Shown: one piece after another, positions 1-4,828 of the stretch
How the letters are laid out: each line of letters starts with the position of its first letter
How positions within the stretch are numbered: position 1 is the stretch's first letter
Source of the DNA: an uncultured Erysipelotrichaceae bacterium
Lineage (GTDB): Bacteria > Bacillota_I > Bacilli_A > RF39 > UBA660
Assembly (NCBI GenBank): GCA_902795725.1
Contig: CADBLY010000084.1
Location: 1-6,105, forward strand
Reading direction: 5' to 3'
DNA: 6,105 nt
Notes under the pieces: model-generated
Told to the model about the DNA's origin: nothing
Database searches by the model: none
The model's input: the letters and a program-made list of their open reading frames with translations, nothing else
Made by a program: the position numbers and the translations under genes

Positions 1-84
1 TACAATTAATCTGTAATAGAGAATATGGGTGATAGTTAGTGAAAAGGGAAAAGAATAGAAAAAAACAACACAAACAAATGTTCT

Positions 85-93
85 GGGGGGGGG
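85..93. repeat. Homopolymeric G9 tract
   Basis: Nine consecutive G residues (TTCT-GGGGGGGGG-AGGC) sit in otherwise very AT-rich DNA. Runs of this length are prone to slipped-strand mispairing. In many bacteria such tracts near the start of surface-protein genes act as contingency switches. Here the tract lies 29 bases before the TAT-ATA-AAA codons that lead into the membrane anchor of the next reading frame. The length could also be an assembly or sequencing error. Confidence 0.85.
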
Positions 94-118
94 AGGCAAC
101 TTTAGTTGCCGACACCCC
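90..118. repeat. Hairpin GGCAAC-TTTA-GTTGCC with outer GGGG/CCCC arms
   Basis: The core stem is a perfect 6-bp inverted repeat (95-100 with 105-110) around a TTTA tetraloop. The last four G of the G9 run (90-93) can pair with CCCC at 115-118 across a small asymmetric internal loop (A against GACA). This is the most GC-rich structure in the window. It has no following T run on the + strand, so it is not a normal rho-independent terminator. It could be a structured leader element, a recombination or transposon-end hairpin, or a slippage-promoting structure. None of these can be chosen from sequence alone. Confidence 0.6.
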
Positions 119-121
119 AAG

Positions 122-268
122 TTATGGTCGTATATAAAAAGTAACGTCAAAGCATTCTTTATAACAGGTGCGATTACATTTGTAGTATCAGCATCAGCAA
201 CAACAATACTACATAGTAGGCAAGTTAGATATAAAAATGATAAAAGTGTAGAACAAGCTATAAATGAG
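122..268 (+). other. In-frame upstream coding extension: membrane anchor and linker without a start codon
   Basis: The frame of the 269-910 ORF stays open back to 59, after TAG 56-58. From about 131 it reads like real protein: YIKSNVK, then a hydrophobic helix (about 152-211, AFFITGAITFVVSASATTIL), then HSRQVRYKNDKSVEQAINELY. A short basic N-terminus, one TM helix and a 'VxYKN..SVEQAINELY' linker form the usual start of anchored surface proteins in this kind of gut Bacillota (family knowledge). No ATG or GTG lies in this frame. The ATG at 124 is one frame off and ends after six residues (TAA 142-144). Deleting one base in the A5 run at 136-140 would join it. The segment is therefore the true N-terminus of the next gene, either mutated or switched off. 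Confidence 0.6.
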
Positions 269-910
269 TTGTATCAGAAATCGGAACAATGTAAAATGGC
301 TAAAATAGGATGTTACGGTTGTACTAAATTAGAATATTTAGAAAGTACAGGAACACAGTATATAGATACAGGATATTATAACACAAGCGATACCAAAGTT
401 GATTTATCATTTGTCTATTTACAATCAAATGGAGATATCTATAGCAATGGGATGATTTATGGAAGTGCAAATTATAATTACGGAAGGCCGAGTTTATCTA
501 TTGGATTAAATTTAAATAATGATTTGTATTATAGAAATTCGAATAATGCAGAATCCTTTTTAGGTGTTGTTATAGCGCCAAACACCATTTATAGCGTAAG
601 AGTTTTCCAAAATCAAATTATAATAAATAATACAACTTATCAGTCAAATATGACTTTATTATCAGGTAGATCTTTATATACCTCATATATATTTGGACGT
701 CATCAGCCAAAAGGTGATGATATTGTTGAAATAAATGATGCTTATGGACCTTTTATAGGAAGAATATATTATTGTAAACTATATGATAATGATACATTAG
801 TAAGAGATTACATACCAGTATTAGATAATAATAATCGTCCTTGTCTATTTGATAAAGTAAGTAAAAGTTGTTTCTATAATCAAGGTACAGGAGAGTTCTT
901 ATATGGATAA
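269..910 (+). CDS. Surface protein with LamG/ConA-like domain (start uncertain, probably broken or phase-off)
   Basis: The reported start, TTG 269, is the only recognised start codon in frame, but it has no convincing ribosome site. The coding frame clearly continues upstream into a membrane anchor, so this is the minimal ORF, not the natural gene. After a cysteine cluster (C8, C15, C18) the protein runs into 'LEYLESTGTQYIDTGY' (about residues 21-36), the hallmark opening of a LamG/concanavalin-like domain common in gut Firmicutes and Bacteroidota surface and phage proteins. The domain continues through beta-strand-rich sequence to 'GRIYYCKLYDNDTLVRDYIPV' near residues 164-184. It ends with the typical 'YNQGTGEFLYG' tail. 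Such domains usually bind carbohydrate or protein outside the cell, but the ligand here is unknown. With the anchor it would be a single-pass extracellular protein of about 260 residues. It has no recognisable operon partner. Confidence 0.65.
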   Translation: MYQKSEQCKMAKIGCYGCTKLEYLESTGTQYIDTGYYNTSDTKVDLSFVYLQSNGDIYSNGMIYGSANYNYGRPSLSIGLNLNNDLYYRNSNNAESFLGVVIAPNTIYSVRVFQNQIIINNTTYQSNMTLLSGRSLYTSYIFGRHQPKGDDIVEINDAYGPFIGRIYYCKLYDNDTLVRDYIPVLDNNNRPCLFDKVSKSCFYNQGTGEFLYG

Positions 911-978
911 AAATAAATAAAACATGGATCAACTGATGTGAACCCCATTTAGGAGACATAAAATAAAACAAGCAATTA

Positions 979-1007
979 TGATTTAACCCCCAAATGAGAG
1001 ATATAAT
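979..1007 (+). promoter_or_regulatory. Possible promoter inside the inverted-repeat segment
   Basis: A perfect TATAAT at 1002-1007 has TGATTT at 979-984 as the best upstream hexamer at 17-bp spacing, which is a poor -35. It would read rightward into the 1098-2264 remnant, across the hairpin at 1048-1083. In AT-rich DNA a TATAAT alone is weak evidence. The position between inverted repeats is what makes it worth recording. Confidence 0.25.
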
Positions 1008-1011
1008 ATGC

Positions 1012-1041
1012 AAAAAAATCAAGGGCGAACGAAGTGAGTTC
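1012..1041 (-). terminator. Partial terminator-like stem (GAAC-GAAGTGA-GTTC) with A7/T7 tract
   Basis: A7 (1012-1018), then TCAAGGGC and GAAC...GTTC (1027-1030 with 1038-1041), look like one arm of a stem. On the minus strand it would be followed by GCCCTTGA and T7. The matching GCCC arm is absent on the right: after GTTC the sequence becomes ATGAACTGAACCCC instead of a complement to GGGC. It is best read as a terminator cut at a junction, or as chance. The remaining 4-bp stem is unlikely to work well. Confidence 0.25.
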
Positions 1042-1047
1042 ATGAAC

Positions 1048-1083
1048 TGAACCCCGTTTCCTTTGTCCAAGAAACGGGGTTCA
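1048..1083. repeat. 13-bp perfect inverted repeat (strong hairpin)
   Basis: TGAACCCCGTTTC (1048-1060) pairs perfectly with GAAACGGGGTTCA (1071-1083) around a 10-base loop. It is the most stable hairpin visible in the window. It sits between the first surface ORF and the truncated second one. No T run follows directly on either strand, so it is not a textbook rho-independent terminator, although it could still end transcription. The palindrome GTTCATGAAC (1038-1047) abuts it on the left. Alternatives are an operator or a recombination site. Confidence 0.75.
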
Positions 1084-1097
1084 TATCATTCATCTAG

Positions 1098-2264
1098 ACC
1101 CTTGGTTTTTTACTGAGTAATTATAATGGTTATTCATATGCTGGATTTAATGGGCAATTAAATATTACAGGTACAGCTACAACTAGGAAATCACATTGGG
1201 ATATTCATTTTGAAAATTTATCCAATATAACTACCACAGGATCAGCTAAAGCATTAACGCAACCTAGTATTGAAAGCCCAACCTCAATAGAAGATTATGA
1301 TGTAACTGTAACCACTCCTTGAGATTCTATTTCATTTACCTTTAAGGTAGTAAATAATGGAAATTATAACGCAGTAGTATCTAGTGTATCAGTAGGGACA
1401 CCTGAGTGTAGTGGGGATGATACAACTAGTAATAGCAATGTATGTGGAAAACTTAGTTATACTTTAACTTATGAAGGTGGGGCAGCAGTTCAAACAGGGG
1501 ATACGCTTTTGGCTAAAGATTATGCTATTATGAAAGTCACACTAACATATCAAACGTTCAACGACGCTTCTTTATTACCATCAGAAGATGTATCAATATC
1601 TAACTTAGGTATAACAGTTAATTACGTTCAATCTGGTTCTGCTCTTGTTAAAGAAAATGGAGAAGTATCTGATTATCGTGTATATCATCAAGGAGATAAA
1701 ATTACTTTAAATAATGAAGATTACTATGTCATAGCAAATAGTGGAGCTGGACAAGATTATGTAGTGGCTTTGAAAGATGAACCTTTGACTGTAGCAGAAG
1801 TAAATTTATATGGAGGAGTAGGTACTGAAAATAATTATGTTAATAAATATACTCAAAGTAGTGTAGGTACTGCATTTAACCTAAATGGTTATGGAGCAGT
1901 CGCTTTCTATAGCCGTGATAATTGTGGATATGTTAGTGGTTCTTGGACGGATTATGAGAACTGTAACAATAATTATGATGATTCAGATATCAAACATATT
2001 GTAGATAATTGGGAAGTAGATAAATTTGTCAATGATGAACTTAAAGAGATAAATAATTATAAATCTCGATTAATTAATATGTCAGAAATAACTTCAAACA
2101 TAGGTCCTTTAATGGATGAAGGTTATTGGTCAATGACTAAAGGAGCATATAAAGGAATAATGCTATGTTCTAATACCACTTGTCATTTCTCTTGGTATAA
2201 AAAAGTAGCAGATTTATATTTAGTCCGTCCAGTAATCAATGTCTATAAATCAGCTATTCAATAG
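1098..2264 (+). pseudogene. 5'-truncated surface protein gene with internal TGA (Ig/pilin-like stalk and FGE/C-type-lectin-like C-terminus)
   Basis: After TAG 1095-1097 the frame opens with TLGFLLSNYNGYSYA, which looks like the end of a signal or anchor segment with an AxA-like site. No start codon or ribosome site precedes it. Then comes a stalk domain of a type common in gut Bacilli: 'SHWDIHFENLSNI' (about 1191-1229), 'IEDYDVTVTTP', then TGA at 1320-1322, then 'DSISFTFKVVNNGNYNAVVSS'. A Gly codon (GGA) is expected there (PGDSISF), so one G-to-T change explains the stop. The rest, 1323-2261, is uninterrupted. It includes a likely disulfide pair (C-SGDDTTSNSNV-C), the repeat-like 'LTLTYQ/ISNLGITVNY' strands, and from 1671 a C-terminal domain (DYRVYHQGDKITLNNEDYYVI ... 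YLVRPVINVYKSAI) of the formylglycine-generating-enzyme/C-type-lectin-like style. The TTG at 1509 falls inside the stalk domain and is not a believable start. It is probably a dead gene or a silent cassette. Confidence 0.7.
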
Positions 2265-2274
2265 AATTAGAACT

Positions 2275-2297
2275 AAGTACTATTTTAGTACTTTTTT
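2275..2297 (+). terminator. Rho-independent terminator after the surface-protein remnant
   Basis: AAGTACTA (2275-2282), loop TTT, TAGTACTT (2286-2293), then four more T. The stem is 8 bp and perfect, and the T tract directly follows it. It separates the surface-protein region from the ylbD operon and shows that the 1098-2264 gene was once a normal transcribed unit. Confidence 0.8.
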
Positions 2298-2320
2298 CAT
2301 ATACTTTAATAGGTGGTTAT

Positions 2321-2674
2321 ATGTCTAAAAAAACATTTAAAGAATTTGTAAAAAAAAATCCTAGTTTAATTAAACACGTTAAAAGTGGGGATATGACATG
2401 GCAAAAGTTTTATGAAATGTATGATTTATATGGTGAAGATGATAATGTATGGAATGATTATATTAAACAAGAAGTAGCAGAGAAAGCTGCCGTATCAAGT
2501 GTAGGTTTAGTTGATTTTTTATCTTGGCTTAAAACAATAAACTTAGATAGTTTACAAGAAGGAATAGGAAGTGTACAAAGAGTTTTAGGAGTGTTTCAGG
2601 ATTTAACTAATAAGGATACCAAAAAGGAAGAAACATATAAGCCACGTCCTTTATATAAACATTTTGAGGATTAA
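2321..2674 (+). CDS. ylbD: YlbD-like protein (putative spore-coat protein family)
   Basis: The protein has 117 residues, slightly shorter than the roughly 130 of Bacillus YlbD. The N-terminal half carries the family pattern: FKEFVKKNP (6-14), LIKHVKSGDMTWQKFYE (16-32), LYGEDDNVWNDY (36-47). A middle amphipathic or hydrophobic stretch (about 58-95) and a charged tail ending RPLYKHFED follow. There is no signal peptide. The start ATG follows AGGTGG (2311-2316) at 4 bases, which decides it. It overlaps the next gene by one base (TAATG), so the two are probably translationally coupled, and both belong to the Bacillus ylb cluster. In Bacillus the family is annotated as a putative coat protein, but its biochemical role is not established. 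If this organism does not sporulate, the role must be another one. The family call is firm; the function is open. Confidence 0.85.
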   Translation: MSKKTFKEFVKKNPSLIKHVKSGDMTWQKFYEMYDLYGEDDNVWNDYIKQEVAEKAAVSSVGLVDFLSWLKTINLDSLQEGIGSVQRVLGVFQDLTNKDTKKEETYKPRPLYKHFED

Positions 2675-2895
2675 TGAGTTTAGATATTCAATTTAAATTA
2701 AAGAGTAATCCTTTATATATTAAATTTATCCATGAAAACTCATATTGGTATAAAATACTAAATCGCGATCCAAACATGTGGGGCGAGTTTGTTGAAAATG
2801 TTAAAGATGCCTATCACTTACGAGCTACTGATAGATTAAGTAATGTTATTGATACTATTGATATGGTAACGAAGGTTATATCAGCTTTAAAATAA
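2674..2895 (+). CDS. ylbE: YlbE-like protein, function unknown
   Basis: A small soluble protein of 73 residues. It matches the YlbE family in length (about 75-80) and in the pattern 'LKSNPLYIKFIHENSYWYKILNRDP' (about residues 9-33), the equivalent of 'x.NP.L..FIR.NP.WYR.LSR.P' in Bacillus. An amphipathic helix with spaced hydrophobics (VIDTIDMVTKVISAL) ends the protein. Its ATG shares its A with the TAA stop of ylbD, and GAGG (2666-2669) inside the ylbD end serves as ribosome site. The two genes therefore form one unit. The YlbE family has no established biochemical activity. Co-occurrence with ylbD across Bacilli suggests a shared process. The family assignment rests on remembered sequence pattern and on synteny, which agree. 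Confidence 0.85.
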   Translation: MSLDIQFKLKSNPLYIKFIHENSYWYKILNRDPNMWGEFVENVKDAYHLRATDRLSNVIDTIDMVTKVISALK

Positions 2896-2918
2896 ATTAT
2901 GATAATCATAATTTTTTT
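2896..2918 (+). terminator. Weak rho-independent terminator after ylbE
   Basis: ATTATG (2896-2901), loop ATAAT, CATAAT (2907-2912), then six T. It starts immediately after the ylbE stop. The stem is AT-only apart from one G-C pair, so termination is probably partial and some ylbDE transcripts may run on into rsmD. Confidence 0.5.
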
Positions 2919-2926
2919 GTTATAAT
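2897..2926 (+). promoter_or_regulatory. Extended -10 promoter of rsmD
   Basis: TGTTATAAT (2918-2926) gives a perfect TATAAT with an upstream TGn extension. TTATGA (2897-2902) is the best -35, at 18 bp, and is weak. Transcription should start near 2933, inside or beside the GGTGG ribosome site (2933-2937), leaving a leader of about ten bases. The -35 overlaps the ylbE terminator hairpin, so termination and initiation share the same DNA. Confidence 0.6.
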
Positions 2927-2941
2927 TAAATTGGTGGTTTT

Positions 2942-3460
2942 ATGAGAATAATAAGTGGAAAATATAAAGGAAGAAAAATTGATGGATTTAATATTGATGG
3001 AACACGTCCTACTATGGATAGAATAAAAGAATCAATATTTGGTATTATTCAAAATAATATTAAAGATAGTATTGTTTTAGATTTATTTAGTGGTAGTGGA
3101 GCATTAGGATTGGAAGCACTAAGTAATGGAGCTAAAGAAGCATACTTAGTAGATAATAATAATGTTGCCATTAAAACAATTAAAAGTAATAGTAAAGGAA
3201 TAGAAAATATCAATATTATAAAAAGTGATTACAAATCATACTTACTTACAACCAATATAAAATATGATGTAATATTTTTAGACCCACCATATGATTTAAA
3301 TCTAATTAATCCTTCTATAGAAATAATTAAAAAAAGAAATTTATTGAAACCAAACGGGATAATCATTTGTGAATATGAAAATGAATTAATAAATAATTAT
3401 TACAAAATAAAAAAAGAAAAGAAATATGGTAAAACAAAGGTTACAATATTTCATATATAA
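2942..3460 (+). CDS. rsmD: 16S rRNA (guanine(966)-N2)-methyltransferase RsmD
   Basis: This cytoplasmic enzyme methylates N2 of guanine 966 (E. coli numbering) in 16S rRNA of assembling small subunits, using S-adenosylmethionine. The protein has 172 residues, near the family's usual 180-190. Visible family marks in order: MRIISGKYKGRKI at the N-terminus, GTRPTMDRIKES (20-31), SAM motif I DLFSGSGALGLEAL (47-60), acidic motif II LVDNN (69-73), catalytic/base-binding motif IV DPPY (114-117) in 'DVIFLDPPYDL', and the terminal KKYGKTKVTIF (160-170). ATG 2942 follows GGTGG at 4 bases and gives the exact family N-terminus. In Bacillus this gene is ylbH, downstream of ylbD-E-F-G and upstream of coaD. 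Here ylbF, ylbG and coaD are absent from the neighbourhood. It should be transcribed from its own promoter. Confidence 0.96.
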   Translation: MRIISGKYKGRKIDGFNIDGTRPTMDRIKESIFGIIQNNIKDSIVLDLFSGSGALGLEALSNGAKEAYLVDNNNVAIKTIKSNSKGIENINIIKSDYKSYLLTTNIKYDVIFLDPPYDLNLINPSIEIIKKRNLLKPNGIIICEYENELINNYYKIKKEKKYGKTKVTIFHI

Positions 3461-3464
3461 TCAA

Positions 3465-3493
3465 TTTACTAAAACTACAATAAATGATATAAT
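3465..3493 (+). promoter_or_regulatory. Promoter of the M16 peptidase pair
   Basis: TTTACT (3465-3470, four of six matches to TTGACA), 17-bp spacer, and extended -10 TGATATAAT (3485-3493, perfect TATAAT). It begins five bases after the rsmD stop and is the best-formed promoter in the window. The leader of about 55 bases before ATG 3555 is almost pure A/T with no obvious structure and ends in the strong ribosome site AGAGGTG (3544-3550). Confidence 0.7.
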
Positions 3494-3554
3494 ATATTAA
3501 ACATTTAAACTTATAAAAATATAAAAAATAATTATACTAAGAAAGAGGTGAACA

Positions 3555-4826
3555 ATGAAATATAAAAAAATAGTTACTCAAACATACAACCTTCATATTG
3601 TGAAAACAAAAAAATTTAAAACAGTTACTATTGAAGTTAATTTTAAAAACAAATTAAATAAAGAAGAAATTACATATCGAAATTTATTAATTAATACATT
3701 ATGTAGTTCGACTAAAAAGTATCCTAATAAAAGATTTATGGAAATTGCAACTGAAGATTTATATGAATTAAACTATGGTGCAACCAACTATATATCAGGA
3801 AAATATAATGTTATGAGTTATGATGTTACTTTTTTAAATGAAAAGTATACTGAAACAGGAATGTTTGATAAATCAGTAGACTTTCTATGTGAAATGTTAT
3901 TTAATCCTAATACAGAAGATACTAGAAACTATACACGGTTCAATACCAAAGCTTTTTCCATCGCATATGAAAAGCTAGAAGATAGTATAAAATCTTTAAA
4001 AGAAGATCCTGCATCGTTTAGCAAAATTAGAATGTTAGAATTAATGTGTCCAAACAGTGCTATATCATATCGTCCATCAGGATATATTGAAGATCTTCAA
4101 AAGGTAAATGCTAAAAAGCTATATGAATATTATAAAAAAATGATAAAAAGTGATATTATTGATATTTTTGTCATTGGAGATGTAAATGAAGCTCACGTAA
4201 AAAAAATAATCAGCGATAGATTTAGAGTAAGAACTATTAAAAAACACAGTGAAAGTCATTTTATAAGTAGTAAAAGAACTAGACTATTACCTAAAACTAT
4301 TATTGAAAAACAAAAATTAAATCAAAGCAAACTAGTTATAGGAGCTAAATTAGATAAAACAAGTGATTTTGAAAAACGTTATGTTATGAATGTATATTCT
4401 TACATTCTAGGTGGTGGACCAGACTCAAAACTATTTAAAAACGCAAGAGAAGCTCGTTCTTTATGTTATAGCATATCTTCTGCTGGACAACCATTACAGA
4501 ATTTAATAACAATAAGTGCGGGAATTAATGCTTCTGACTTTAAAGAAACTGTATCAGTAATAAAAAAAGAAATGAAAAACATGCAAAAAGGTAATTTCTC
4601 CGATGATGATATTATTAAAGCGAAAGTTACATATATTAACAGTATTAAGGAATTAGAAGATAGTCCACAAAGTATTGTAAGTTTATATGCAGGCATGGAA
4701 TATTTAGGAAGTGACGATATAGAAAATCGTATAAAACAAATCAATAAAGTAACGAAAAAAAGTGTTGTTAAATTAGCCAAAAAAGTTCATATGGATTTAA
4801 TATACCTACTTGAAGGAGTTGAATAA
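3555..4826 (+). CDS. ymfF: YmfF-like M16-family protein lacking the zinc site (non-catalytic partner)
   Basis: The protein has 423 residues, full length for YmfF. The N-terminal half has the M16 fold pattern (NLLINTLCSSTKKYP at 43-57 where active enzymes carry HxxEH; LYELNYGA at 69-76), but no HxxEH motif exists anywhere. The middle shows RPSGYIEDLQKV...LYEYYKKMI (173-197), typical of the M16 'peptide-binding' region, then FVIGDV. The C-terminal half begins near 257 and keeps LGGGPDSKLF (285-294) and R301-SLC-Y305, the conserved Arg/Tyr substrate-binding motif of M16B partners. It is therefore probably inactive alone and completes the active site of the next gene's product, two bases downstream. 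In Bacillus, ymfF and ymfH lie next to ymfI, and current annotation links them to modification of elongation factor P with 5-aminopentanol. That link is contextual. No signal peptide; likely cytosolic. Confidence 0.9.
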   Translation: MKYKKIVTQTYNLHIVKTKKFKTVTIEVNFKNKLNKEEITYRNLLINTLCSSTKKYPNKRFMEIATEDLYELNYGATNYISGKYNVMSYDVTFLNEKYTETGMFDKSVDFLCEMLFNPNTEDTRNYTRFNTKAFSIAYEKLEDSIKSLKEDPASFSKIRMLELMCPNSAISYRPSGYIEDLQKVNAKKLYEYYKKMIKSDIIDIFVIGDVNEAHVKKIISDRFRVRTIKKHSESHFISSKRTRLLPKTIIEKQKLNQSKLVIGAKLDKTSDFEKRYVMNVYSYILGGGPDSKLFKNAREARSLCYSISSAGQPLQNLITISAGINASDFKETVSVIKKEMKNMQKGNFSDDDIIKAKVTYINSIKELEDSPQSIVSLYAGMEYLGSDDIENRIKQINKVTKKSVVKLAKKVHMDLIYLLEGVE

Positions 4827-4828
4827 AG

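Larger units (their letters stand above)
78..137 (+). other. Short ORF through a poly-G tract (possible switchable leader)
   Basis: An ATG at 78 reads through the G run and stops at TAA 135-137, giving the 19-residue peptide MFWGGEATLVADTPSYGRI. No Shine-Dalgarno sequence lies at the usual distance. The nearest purine block, AAAAGGGAAAAG around 42-53, is too far upstream. The peptide resembles nothing I recognise. Its interest is positional: adding one G to the tract moves this ATG into the open frame of the downstream anchored surface protein. It could equally be chance, so confidence that it is a translated gene is low. Confidence 0.2.
934..1088. repeat. 17-bp inverted repeat pair enclosing about 120 bp, with extra GAACCCC copies
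   Basis: TGATGTGAACCCCATTT at 934-950 and the reverse complement of 1072-1088 (TGATATGAACCCCGTTT) match at 15 of 17 positions, the differences being two transitions. They enclose 121 bp. A third copy of the core, TGAACCCCGTTT, lies in direct orientation at 1048-1059. A weaker relative, TTTAACCCCCAAAT, is at 982-995. C4/G4 blocks like these are rare in the rest of this AT-rich window. The arrangement fits the ends of an invertible segment, a mobile-element remnant or repeated protein-binding sites. No recombinase or transposase gene is present in the window. Confidence 0.6.

Noticed and set aside
1..58. Possible end of an upstream gene (frame 3 open to TGA at 30-32)
   Set aside because: Only nine codons are visible, with no recognisable sequence; the other frames stop within 15 bases. 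Nothing can be supported.
181..213. 8-bp inverted repeat TGTAGTAT/ATACTACA with a 17-base spacer
   Set aside because: It lies within the coding of the membrane anchor and is short with a long loop, so it is consistent with chance.
1008..1037. Nine-residue ORF MQKNQGRTK
   Set aside because: It overlaps the TATAAT, has no ribosome site and is too short to distinguish from chance.
753..1070. Minus-strand 105-residue ORF
   Set aside because: It overlaps the end of the LamG-like gene in antisense and then the repeat region. The protein is dominated by Leu, Ile, Tyr and Phe from AT-rich reverse reading, has no family resemblance and no ribosome site.
1048..1083. Integron attC site
   Set aside because: The hairpin is perfect and lacks the RYYYAAC/GTTRRRY core boxes and the extrahelical bases expected of attC; no integrase is present.
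934..1088. CRISPR array
   Set aside because: The GAACCCC copies are irregularly spaced (44, 65 and fewer bases apart), partly inverted and too divergent; there are no cas genes.
1509..2264. TTG 1509 as the start of an independent 251-residue protein
   Set aside because: It falls in the middle of the stalk domain, whose pattern continues upstream in the same frame to 1323 and, past the TGA, to 1098. The true gene is longer and broken.
4466..4780. Minus-strand 104-residue ORF
   Set aside because: It lies wholly inside the well-supported ymfF-like gene and is its antisense shadow.
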